Shown in pieces: positions 38,200-45,050 of a stretch of DNA of 45,050 bases. Numbering within the stretch: the first letter of the stretch is position 1; each line of letters starts with the position of its first letter. The stretch is from positions 1 through 45,050 of the forward strand of contig JANXZJ010000040.1 of NCBI GenBank assembly GCA_025355585.1. The letters are read 5' to 3'. A program made the translations under genes and the position numbers. The notes below the pieces were generated by a model. It worked only from the letters and a program-made list of their open reading frames with translations, was not told the origin of the DNA and ran no database searches. This DNA comes from Mariniphaga sp. (GTDB lineage Bacteria > Bacteroidota > Bacteroidia > Bacteroidales > Prolixibacteraceae).

Positions 38200-38703
38200 C
38201 TAATTAATCTCAAAATGTACCGGATCGTGGTAATTCCGGTAGGTTCCGCCCCATAGCAGTTTATATCGTAAAGCAATTCCCGGTACTCCCGTCCTTCGCC
38301 ATGAAGCTTTCGAACTGCTTTTTTTTAACAATAAGGTTGTAAGTCCAACCCGCTTATAAAGATTAATGTCAACCGCACGTCCCATAACATGGCGACTTTT
38401 ATTGACAGGCGCATTCCGCGGATTGTCGCGCTTCAGTTGAATTTGTTCGTTCCTTGAACGCAATCCACTAATTATCTTCACCTTCCAGCCGGATTCGTTT
38501 TCAACGTCATTTACAAAGTGTTCAAATCGCGCAGCATAATCGGGATTCATTCCGGCAAGGTCATTTAGTTCGGAACGGTTAATAATACGCACGCGTAGGT
38601 CATAAACAATCGTATAGCAAACATAGCCGACTGTTATAATAATGAGGACAATAAGGGTATTGATCAAATGTCGTATCAGAGGTTTCCGCTTTTTCGAGGC
38701 CAT
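38200..38703 (-). CDS. Membrane-anchored M15-family peptidase (D-Ala-D-Ala carboxypeptidase/endolysin-like)
   Basis: 167 residues. One transmembrane helix at about 13-34 (LINTLIVLIIITVGYVCY) anchors the domain outside the cytoplasm. Zinc ligands fit the M15 pattern: SRHVMGRAVDIN gives His105 and Asp112, and YHDPVHFE gives His163; SGLRSRNEQ near 79-87 is the usual SxxRS-type block. Such enzymes trim the D-Ala or L-Ala-D-Glu bonds of peptidoglycan stem peptides. It is short and compact, like phage endolysin or VanY-type domains, but no phage genes surround it. Monocistronic, minus strand, with a 250-bp divergent gap to the dehydrogenase gene. Confidence 0.85.
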   Translation of the reverse strand: MASKKRKPLIRHLINTLIVLIIITVGYVCYTIVYDLRVRIINRSELNDLAGMNPDYAARFEHFVNDVENESGWKVKIISGLRSRNEQIQLKRDNPRNAPVNKSRHVMGRAVDINLYKRVGLTTLLLKKSSSKASWRRTGVPGIALRYKLLWGGTYRNYHDPVHFEIN

Positions 38704-38819
38704 TATAGCTGCCTGTATTTTTTGATGAAACGATTAAAACTGCGAAAATAATACCATTCAACCAACTTTACAGAATATTAGTAATAAATAATGTGTTTTT
38801 TCATTGTTAAAATAATCGC

Positions 38820-38882
38820 TACGAAACGGGTTCGTTAAAGTTTTGTTTGTAACTTTATTGCCAATATAAAGATTACGAAACG
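38820..38882. promoter_or_regulatory. Repeated TACGAAACG boxes upstream of the dehydrogenase operon
   Basis: TACGAAACG occurs at 38820-38828 and again at 38874-38882, 54 bp apart, inside the 250-bp divergent gap. The first lies within a partial palindrome (ACGAA...TTCGT). Spacing near five helical turns would suit a looping dimeric repressor. Identity of any regulator is unknown. Confidence 0.35.
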
Positions 38883-38952
38883 AACCTTGATGAATTAGGT
38901 GAGTTCCATACCAAAAATCAAACAAATAATTTATTAACTAATTTATTTTCGG

Positions 38953-40113
38953 ATGAATAGAAAATTACGTATGGGAATGGTTGGCGGCGGAAGCGACGCC
39001 TTCATTGGTGCGATCCACCGTCTTGCAGCTTTTATGGACAACCAGATAGAACTGGTTTGCGGTTGTTTTAGTGTTAATCCCGAGATCTCGGTCTCATCAG
39101 GTAAATCATATTTCCTGCCAGACAACCGTGTATATAAATCATATAAGGAAATGTTTGAAAACGAGGTAAAACTACCTGAAGGTGAAAGAATGGATTTTGT
39201 GACCATCGTGACACCCAATTTTGCCCATTTCGAACCTGCCATGATGGCCCTCGAAAACGGTTTCAACGTCGTGATCGATAAACCCATCACCTTCACGCTT
39301 AACGAAGCCAAACTGTTAAAAGCAAAGATTAAGGAAACCGGATTGATATTGGCGCTTACACATACCTATTCCGGCTATCCTGCGGTTAAGGAAGCGCGCG
39401 AACGTGTACGTCGCGGCGATTTTGGCAAAATAAGAAAGGTTTTCGTAGAATATCCTCAAGGATGGCTCTCTTCTAAACTGGAAGATGCTGGAAATGCCCA
39501 GGCCTCCTGGCGTACAGATCCCAAACGTTCGGGGAAAGCCGGCTGTATGGGAGACATCGGAACCCACGCCCACCACCTGGTTGAATATGTCAGCGGACTT
39601 AAAACAGTCGAACTTTGTGCGGAACTCAATATATTTGTTCCAGGACGTTTGCTCGACGATGACGGAGCTGCTTTTCTCCGGTTCGACAATGGTGCAAAAG
39701 GGGTATTGGTTGCAACACAAATTGCAGCCGGTGAAGAAAACTCGTTGAAATTAAGGATGTATGGTGATAAAGGCGGTCTTGAATGGAACCAACACGAACC
39801 TAATACTTTATTGGTCAAATGGAGTGACAGGCCAACTGAAGTAATCCGTGTAGGCTCGGGTTATATGAGCGATATCGCCAAACACAACACACGCACACCA
39901 GGTGGTCATCCCGAAGGTTACCTCGAAGCCTTTGCCAATATTTACCGTAATTTCTCATTAACGGTAAGGGCCAAAATGAATGGTGAAATTCCAAAGACCG
40001 AATGGCTTGATTTCCCAACTGTTGAAGATGGGATCCGCGGAATGCAATTTATTGATACCGTCGTGGAATCAGGGTACAACGATCAGCAGAAATGGGTAAA
40101 ATTTGCAGAATAA
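38953..40113 (+). CDS. Gfo/Idh/MocA-family NAD(P)-dependent dehydrogenase
   Basis: 386 residues. The Rossmann motif is [15 protein letters not shown], with [16 protein letters not shown] and [14 protein letters not shown] (Lys of the DKP motif) following. The C-terminal domain shows [22 protein letters not shown], the usual catalytic block with His residues, and [14 protein letters not shown] near the end. Substrates of the family are inositol, glucose-type sugars or 1,5-anhydro sugars; the exact one cannot be set. No signal peptide, so cytoplasmic. The sugar isomerase/epimerase gene starts 16 bp downstream, and such pairs are common in Bacteroidota catabolic operons. It is the first gene after a gap with repeated boxes. 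Confidence 0.9.
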   Translation: MNRKLRMGMVGGGSDAFIGAIHRLAAFMDNQIELVCGCFSVNPEISVSSGKSYFLPDNRVYKSYKEMFENEVKLPEGERMDFVTIVTPNFAHFEPAMMALENGFNVVIDKPITFTLNEAKLLKAKIKETGLILALTHTYSGYPAVKEARERVRRGDFGKIRKVFVEYPQGWLSSKLEDAGNAQASWRTDPKRSGKAGCMGDIGTHAHHLVEYVSGLKTVELCAELNIFVPGRLLDDDGAAFLRFDNGAKGVLVATQIAAGEENSLKLRMYGDKGGLEWNQHEPNTLLVKWSDRPTEVIRVGSGYMSDIAKHNTRTPGGHPEGYLEAFANIYRNFSLTVRAKMNGEIPKTEWLDFPTVEDGIRGMQFIDTVVESGYNDQQKWVKFAE

Positions 40114-40129
40114 ACACAAAAATATCAGA

Positions 40130-41125
40130 ATGAAAAGAGCAGTAACACTTTTTACCGGTCAATGGGCCGATCTGACACTTGAAACAGTGGCACAAAAAGC
40201 CAAATCATTCGGATACGATGGTTTGGAATTGGCTTGCTGGGGCGACCATATCGAAGTCGATAAAGCCGATCAGGCCTATTGCGATGCAAAATTGGCATTG
40301 CTGAAGAAATACGATCTTCAGCTGTTTTCCATTTCCACCCATCTTGTAGGACAGGCCGTTTGCGACAATTCCGATTTCCGCCACAAAGGAATGCTCCCGG
40401 CATCTATCTGGGGCGATGGTGATGCAGAAGGAATCCGTCAAAGGGCAGCAGCCGAAGTCATCGAAACAGGCAGGGTTGCGAAACGGCTTGGATTGAAAGT
40501 CGTCAATGGCTTTACCGGCAGTTCAATATGGCCTTATCTCTATTCCTTCCCTTCCGTATCGCAGGAAACCATTGAAGAGGGTTACAAGGATTTCGCCAAA
40601 CGTTGGATCCCTATTCTGGATGCCTACCAGGAAATGGGGATCAAATATGCACTTGAAGTACATCCAACAGAGATCGCTTTTGATATCGAAACGGCCAAAA
40701 GGGCACTAAAGGCGGTGAATAATCACCCTGCATTCGGTTTCAACTACGACCCAAGCCACCTTGGTTATCAGGGAGTTGATTACGTCCGGTTTATTTACGA
40801 ATTCAGCGACCGGATTTTCCATGTTCACATGAAAGATGTTACCTGGAACGACCAGCCCGGAACCATCGGCGTATTCGGGGGTCATACCGATTTTGGCGAT
40901 AACCGCCGTTTCTGGAATTTCAGAAGCGTTGGCCGCGGAAAGATCGATTTTGAAAAGATCATCCGCGCTCTGAACGATATTCAGTACATGGGACCGCTTT
41001 CCGTTGAATGGGAAGACAGTGGCATGGACCGTGAAATGGGCGCAGCTGAATCGTGTGAATATGTGAAGAAGAAGGATTTCTCTCCAAGCACATTGGCTTT
41101 CGATGCCGCATTCAGTAAAGAATAA
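40130..41125 (+). CDS. Xylose-isomerase-like TIM-barrel sugar isomerase/epimerase
   Basis: 331 residues from the ATG at 40130. A nine-residue-longer form starting inside the previous gene is rejected. AP-endonuclease-2/xylose-isomerase fold marks: [45 protein letters not shown] (metal Glu), [18 protein letters not shown] (Asp and His), FHVHMKDV, and [11 protein letters not shown] (Glu). These place divalent-metal ligands in the barrel mouth. It probably isomerises or epimerises the product or substrate of the dehydrogenase 16 bp upstream, within one operon that ends at a strong hairpin. Cytoplasmic. The actual sugar is not identifiable from sequence. Confidence 0.9.
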   Translation: MKRAVTLFTGQWADLTLETVAQKAKSFGYDGLELACWGDHIEVDKADQAYCDAKLALLKKYDLQLFSISTHLVGQAVCDNSDFRHKGMLPASIWGDGDAEGIRQRAAAEVIETGRVAKRLGLKVVNGFTGSSIWPYLYSFPSVSQETIEEGYKDFAKRWIPILDAYQEMGIKYALEVHPTEIAFDIETAKRALKAVNNHPAFGFNYDPSHLGYQGVDYVRFIYEFSDRIFHVHMKDVTWNDQPGTIGVFGGHTDFGDNRRFWNFRSVGRGKIDFEKIIRALNDIQYMGPLSVEWEDSGMDREMGAAESCEYVKKKDFSPSTLAFDAAFSKE

Positions 41126-41150
41126 CAGATCGCTGAATAAATAAATGTTG

Positions 41151-41188
41151 AAGAGGTTGTCTCAAAAGGTCGAGACAGCCTCTTTTTA
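41151..41188 (+). terminator. Rho-independent terminator of the dehydrogenase/isomerase operon
   Basis: AAGAGGTTGTCTC (41151-41163) pairs with GAGACAGCCTCTT (41172-41184) with one G-T wobble and an 8-nt loop, followed by five T. About 25 bp past the isomerase stop. Confidence 0.85.
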
Positions 41189-41422
41189 TTTGTACACCTA
41201 TTCGGGAATGATCTCAAATATTCAATTCTCCAGAGGAAAAAAAGACTTTTGCAACAGCCTCTTTCTTTGATTCAGAATTTTTATGGTTTTGCAAAAAAAC
41301 CAAAGTCAAATGAATTGGATAAGTGAAACAGTTTTAATGCTCATTTCGAACTTTGGCAGCGACATTCACACCCACATAACAGACTTGCACCGTCAAAAGT
41401 TATTCGCGATGCACGGCGCACA
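41189..41422. other. Gene-free stretch between two convergent terminators
   Basis: About 230 bp with no supported gene. A 65-codon plus-strand ORF starting at 41283 has no recognisable domain and runs through a terminator, so it is not called. The only extra pattern is a weak AGAGG...CCTCT pairing. Confidence 0.5.
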
Positions 41423-41454
41423 AAAAAGGGGCTGCCTTTTCAGACAGCCCCTTC
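41423..41454 (-). terminator. Rho-independent terminator of the Ig-repeat lipoprotein gene
   Basis: On the minus strand AAGGGGCTG (41454-41446) and CAGCCCCTT (41435-41427) form a 9-bp stem, followed by a T-run (AAAAAA at 41423-41428 on +). It lies 30 bp past the stop codon. Confidence 0.8.
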
Positions 41455-41483
41455 AAATCTATAATTTAAATTGCGCTTAAAAC

Positions 41484-43844
41484 TTAATTGTTAAGTTTTC
41501 CCTGTGCAATCCATGCCTGAATAATTGCTTTTTCAGTAGCTGTTACACCCATTTTTGTGTACATGCCTGCATTATCAATTTGAGTGTTACTCAAAGCAGA
41601 AACCTGTGCATAACTTCCCATGTTTATTCCGGCTGAACCACCAGATGCACCATGACAAACAGTACATTTACTTTGGATTATCGGCCAAACCTGTGTTGAC
41701 CAGGAAGTAACCGATACTGCGGCAATAGTTGTGAAACTCCATACTTTGGATGCAGCAAGTGCATTTCCTGCTGCGTCTTTAGCTCCGGTTGTAATTGTAG
41801 CAGTATAAACTTTACCAGCAACAAGTGCACTTGTTGGAGAAAAGGTTGCGGTAGTGCCTGAATAAGCTACAGTACCGGCAACAGCAGTTGTTCCTTCGCT
41901 CACAGTAAATGTAGATGAACTGATCGTTGTTGCAGTCATCGCTTCGCTGAATGCGGCAGTAACCTTGCTGCTAAGCGCAATTGATGATGCGCCACTTGCA
42001 GGAACGATTGTAAGAACCGTTGGAGGGGTTGTGTCAACTACAACCGCAGTTGCAGTGGTAAAACTCCATGTATAGTTGGCCGCAATTGCATTACCAGCGA
42101 CATCTTTTGCGCCTGTAGTGATAGTTCCGGTATAAACTGCACCGGCTACAAGACTACTGGTTGGTGTGAATGTTGCGGTAGTACCTGAATAAACTACGGT
42201 ACCGGCTACAACAGTTGTTCCCTGTTTCAGGGTGAATGTTGTTGAGGTAATCGTTGCTGCACTCATTGCTTCGCTAAACGTTACAGTGGGTTTGCTAGTG
42301 ATCGCAATAGCAGTTGCACTATTGGCTGGTACTACTGAAGATACTGTAGGCGCAATAACATCTGTTGTTGTTGCAGCTCCGGTAGTAAAACTCCAGGTAT
42401 AGTTGGCAGCAATTGCATTACCAGCAACGTCTTTAGCTCCTGTTGTGATGGTTCCGGTGTAAACCAAACCTGCAACAAGGCTGCTGGTTGGTGTGAATGT
42501 TGCGGTAGTACCTGCATAAGCAACAGTACCTGCAACAACAGTTGTTCCCTGTTTCAGGGTGAATGTTGTAGCGGTAATCGTAGCGGCATTCATGGCTTCG
42601 CTAAACGTTACAACGGGTTTGCTGGTGATCGCAATGGCAGTTGCATTATTGGCTGGAACTACTGTAGTAACGGTAGGTGCAATAACATCAGTTGTTGTTG
42701 CAGCCCCGGTAGTAAAACTCCAGGTATAGTTGGCTGCAATCGCATTGCCAGCAACATCTTTAGCTCCTGTAGTGATCGTTCCGGTGTAAACCAAACCTGC
42801 AACAAGGCTACTTGTTGGTGTGAATGTTGCGGTAGTACCTGCATAAGCGACAGTACCGGCAACAACGGTTGTTCCCTGTTTCAGGGTGAATGTTGTGGAG
42901 GTAATTGTTGTGGCATTCATTGCTTCGCTAAACGTTACAACGGGTTTGCTGGTGATCGCAATAGCGGTTGCATTATTGGCTGGTACTACTGTAGTAACAG
43001 TAGGTGCCAAAACATCAGCAACACCAACTCCTGTGGTAAAACTCCAGGTAAAGTTGCCCGACAATTTATTTTCACTTTCGTGATCATCACCTTCATCATT
43101 GCTTTTGGCTCCGAATGTAACAGTTCCGGTATAAACCTTATCAGCGGCTAAACTACTTGCCGGTTTGAAAGTGGCAATCTTACCCGAATAGGTCACTGTT
43201 CCTTCAATTGTTGTTGTTCCTTGTTTCAAGGTAATTATCGTAGTTTTGATCGTTGACTCCGTCATTTCCTCACTGAATGTAACAGTAGGCTGTACAGCAA
43301 TTGCAACAGATATGGCACTATTCAATGGAAGAACTGAAACAACGGTAGGTGCATTTGCACGACGGTGTTTTCCTGTCCTGAATGACCATGAATGTTCATT
43401 GTGATCACTTTTACCATCAACTGAACCACTCTTAAGCGAAGATTTAACCGTCGCAATATACTTGGTGTCAGGTTTCAGATCAGCAATCGGCGTAAAAGTT
43501 GCCATATTGCCAGAGACTGAAATTTTACCCTGCACTGGAGTTGTTCCGTCCATCAAAGTAATTGTAGATGCTGATACTTCTGATGGGGTAACCGCACTTT
43601 TAAAAGTTACAGCGACTACGGGATTAATAACTACAGTATCTGCAAGATCAGCTGGGATTGTTGCAGCTATGGTAGCAGATGACAGCGGATCACCCGCTGT
43701 TAGATCATTCGGTACATCCTTTGTACAACCGGCTATAAAAACAGCCAATAAAGTTATATACAAAGCTGTACCAAATTTCCCTAAATGGCCAACGATTGTT
43801 CGCATTTTGGGACTGTCTGTTTCTAAAATAATTTCGTTTTTCAT
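41484..43844 (-). CDS. Lipoprotein with six Ig-like (Big_5/SbsA) domains and a C-terminal cytochrome-c-like module
   Basis: 786 residues from ATG 43844; ATG 43805 (MRTIVGHLGK) is an equally possible start. Lipobox FIAGC gives a membrane-anchored Cys. Six tandem Ig-like domains of about 105-115 residues follow, each with the pattern P.V..SKP.VTFSEAM..., TFTLKQGTTVVAGTV and YTGTITTGAKD..GN. Domains 3, 4 and 5 are near identical. Residues from about 715 form a small domain with WSTQVWPIIQSKCTVCHG, one CxxCH haem site (Cys727, Cys730, His731). It could be an extended surface stalk carrying a haem at its tip, for electron transfer or binding. Family members with cytochrome ends in exported Bacteroidota proteins are often linked to carbohydrate or metal use; the role here is unknown. 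Confidence 0.88.
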   Translation of the reverse strand: MKNEIILETDSPKMRTIVGHLGKFGTALYITLLAVFIAGCTKDVPNDLTAGDPLSSATIAATIPADLADTVVINPVVAVTFKSAVTPSEVSASTITLMDGTTPVQGKISVSGNMATFTPIADLKPDTKYIATVKSSLKSGSVDGKSDHNEHSWSFRTGKHRRANAPTVVSVLPLNSAISVAIAVQPTVTFSEEMTESTIKTTIITLKQGTTTIEGTVTYSGKIATFKPASSLAADKVYTGTVTFGAKSNDEGDDHESENKLSGNFTWSFTTGVGVADVLAPTVTTVVPANNATAIAITSKPVVTFSEAMNATTITSTTFTLKQGTTVVAGTVAYAGTTATFTPTSSLVAGLVYTGTITTGAKDVAGNAIAANYTWSFTTGAATTTDVIAPTVTTVVPANNATAIAITSKPVVTFSEAMNAATITATTFTLKQGTTVVAGTVAYAGTTATFTPTSSLVAGLVYTGTITTGAKDVAGNAIAANYTWSFTTGAATTTDVIAPTVSSVVPANSATAIAITSKPTVTFSEAMSAATITSTTFTLKQGTTVVAGTVVYSGTTATFTPTSSLVAGAVYTGTITTGAKDVAGNAIAANYTWSFTTATAVVVDTTPPTVLTIVPASGASSIALSSKVTAAFSEAMTATTISSSTFTVSEGTTAVAGTVAYSGTTATFSPTSALVAGKVYTATITTGAKDAAGNALAASKVWSFTTIAAVSVTSWSTQVWPIIQSKCTVCHGASGGSAGINMGSYAQVSALSNTQIDNAGMYTKMGVTATEKAIIQAWIAQGKLNN
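42060..43037 (-). repeat. Three near-identical ~327-bp coding repeats
   Basis: Conserved anchors (AAAACTCCA...) recur at 42060, 42387, 42714 and 43038, giving periods of 327, 327 and 324 bp (109, 109 and 108 codons). The three copies share long stretches at nucleotide level, including TTCCCTGTTTCAGGGTGAA. They lie inside the Ig-like lipoprotein and point to recent duplication or homogenisation; copy number may vary between strains. Confidence 0.85.
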
Positions 43845-44444
43845 GATTGTTTTTTTACTGTTTAGAATACTAAAATGTATGTCTTCGTAAATTTTTTATA
43901 CCGGCACATTAAAAATTTACTGTGGCAAATGTATTATATTAGTTTTCTAAAAAAACTATTTTTACAATAATTGCAAATTATATAAATTAATTAACAATTT
44001 TTATCAACTCCACAAATCTAAAGTGGGCAAATCAAACTACAAAACATTATAGCATTGATTTTCTTTGTCTTATAATATTTAACGCATTTATCGTATAGTA
44101 TTGATGTATAAACATATAACTTATATTACTATTAAATATTGAGATTTGCGGGAAAGCTATAAAATTCCAAAATACGTCCGTTTTGTGCGTTCAAACCTAA
44201 ATAATATGTATTCATTACAAATAGTATAAACAAATTGTAGACTCCAACAAGATAAATTATTTTACATGTTTCGTGAAATACCATTCTTTAATGCTTTTGT
44301 GTATTTACAAAAAATTTAAAGGATGATAAATTAAGTCGAATTTCACAATACAGTAATTTAAACGCTACAGATTAATAAATTAAATGACTGATTTAATTTT
44401 AAAGCCTATTATCTTAGGAGAAAATTTAAGACTACTTTTTAACA
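43845..44444. other. 600-bp AT-rich gene-free gap
   Basis: No supported coding sequence or RNA gene. It separates the minus-strand Ig-repeat lipoprotein from the plus-strand mtnA-like gene and should hold both promoters. It is strongly AT-rich with many short A and T tracts. Only tiny ORFs (for example 17 codons at about 44266) occur. Confidence 0.6.
43926..43933 (-). promoter_or_regulatory. Possible -7 element of the Ig-repeat lipoprotein gene
   Basis: Read on the minus strand it is TACATTTG, a match to TAnnTTTG, 82 bp upstream of the first ATG. No clear -33 TTTG stands at the expected distance. Confidence 0.35.
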
Positions 44445-45050
44445 ATGCAGGTAAACGGTAAAAACTATCACACAATATGGGTTCATCCTAACAATGAGCA
44501 TGTTGTTCGGGTAATTGATCAGCGCAAATTGCCTTTCGAATTTGAGATCATCGATCTTAAGTCATCGGAGGATGCTTTCGAAGCGATCAAAAACATGACA
44601 GTCCGGGGAGCTCCATTGATTGGCGTAACTGGTGCCTATGGAATCTATCTTAGTTTGATTAACGAAAAAGATAAAGATTGGAAATCCGGTTTGATAAAGT
44701 CTTCTGATTATTTGAAATCAGCAAGACCCACAGCAGTAAACCTGGCGATTCTAATCGATGAGATACTGGAAAAACTTATTGGTTGCCCAACAAAAAAGAT
44801 GGCTTGCATTGTAGCGCTTACTGAAGCTAACAAAATGAAATCAAGGGAGATCGCATGGTCGGAAGCGATCGGCAATTTCGGCAGCGAATTGATTGAAGCC
44901 ATCAGCAGAGATAAAAACGGGCAGCCGGTCAATATCCTGACACATTGCAATGCCGGCTGGCTGGCCTGCATAGACTGGGGAACTGCAACTGCACCAATTT
45001 ACAAAGCCTTTCAAAAACAAATTCCAATACACGTCTGGGTTGATGAAACA
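44445..45050 (+). CDS. mtnA: Methylthioribose-1-phosphate isomerase (MtnA), 3' truncated by window edge
   Basis: The first 202 residues are visible from the ATG at 44445; the frame is still open at the window end, so the C-terminal half is missing. Marks of MtnA: VRVIDQRKLPFEFE, MTVRGAPLIGVTGAYG, SARPTAVNLA, and LTHCNAGWLAC with the catalytic Cys. In the methionine salvage pathway it converts 5-methylthioribose-1-phosphate to the ribulose isomer. Related translation-factor eIF-2B-like proteins share the fold, but THCNAG is typical of MtnA. Start choice rests on the conserved N-terminus following a short AT-rich leader. No other salvage gene is in the window. Cytoplasmic. Confidence 0.88.
   Translation, partial: MQVNGKNYHTIWVHPNNEHVVRVIDQRKLPFEFEIIDLKSSEDAFEAIKNMTVRGAPLIGVTGAYGIYLSLINEKDKDWKSGLIKSSDYLKSARPTAVNLAILIDEILEKLIGCPTKKMACIVALTEANKMKSREIAWSEAIGNFGSELIEAISRDKNGQPVNILTHCNAGWLACIDWGTATAPIYKAFQKQIPIHVWVDET

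Noticed and set aside
41283-41480. 65-codon plus-strand ORF
   Set aside because: It crosses the terminator of the minus-strand gene and contains no recognisable domain.
1-45050. CRISPR array, tRNA/rRNA genes, insertion sequences, prophage
   Set aside because: I found no regular short repeats with spacers, no tRNA-like or rRNA-like sequence, no transposase or integrase frame, and no phage structural gene.

Overview
The window looks like a chromosomal segment of a Bacteroidota bacterium, probably of the Marinilabiliales/Prolixibacteraceae type (the rank is inferred, with low certainty). The reasons are: exported proteins ending their signal peptides in FAQ/SQ/AQ, many SPII lipoproteins, several carbohydrate-active exoenzymes in tandem, an ECF sigma/anti-sigma operon of Bacteroidota type, starts without clear Shine-Dalgarno sequences, and promoter-like -33 TTTG / -7 TAnnTTTG elements. 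Base composition is moderately AT-rich, with AT-rich intergenic gaps.

Region 1 (1-17.1 kb, all on +) is a carbohydrate-degradation cluster. In order it holds two esterase-D-like esterases (the first cut by the window edge), a Tat-exported type-B carboxylesterase, a GH3, a second type-B carboxylesterase, two more GH3 enzymes (the last BglX-like), an agarase/GH50-like clan GH-A hydrolase, a GH5 and a GH30 lipoprotein. Every complete product carries an export signal. No SusC/SusD pair is visible, so uptake must be encoded elsewhere. Three GH3 exo-enzymes plus GH5 and GH30 suggest a beta-glucan substrate with ester decorations (inference). The cluster is followed by a GntP-type permease and a glycerate 2-kinase, a small organic-acid uptake and phosphorylation module.

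Region 2 (20-34 kb) is mixed. It holds a toxin-antitoxin pair whose PIN toxin is broken, an ATPase/DUF234 protein with a good Bacteroidota promoter, a sulfide:quinone oxidoreductase-like gene followed by a 52-residue small gene that ordinary ORF calling would miss, a DUF1801 protein, a TlpA-like lipoprotein, a degenerate 42-bp tandem repeat and a 16-bp palindrome, a Cys/Met-metabolism PLP enzyme, a LuxR-type response regulator, a GNAT, a large M16 peptidase, and an ECF sigma - anti-sigma - Spy-like operon divergent from an unknown lipoprotein.

Region 3 (35-38.2 kb) shows gene decay: a metallophosphoesterase split by one in-frame TAA, an orphan signal-peptide ORF, and the 3' remnant of a Gfo/Idh/MocA gene. 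An 83-bp element with perfect 15-bp terminal inverted repeats lies beside them.

Region 4 (38.2-45 kb) holds an M15 peptidase, a Gfo/Idh/MocA dehydrogenase plus sugar isomerase operon, a 786-residue lipoprotein built of six Ig-like domains and a C-terminal CxxCH cytochrome module (three of the Ig domains are near-identical 327-bp repeats), a ~600-bp AT-rich gap, and the 5' part of an mtnA-like gene.
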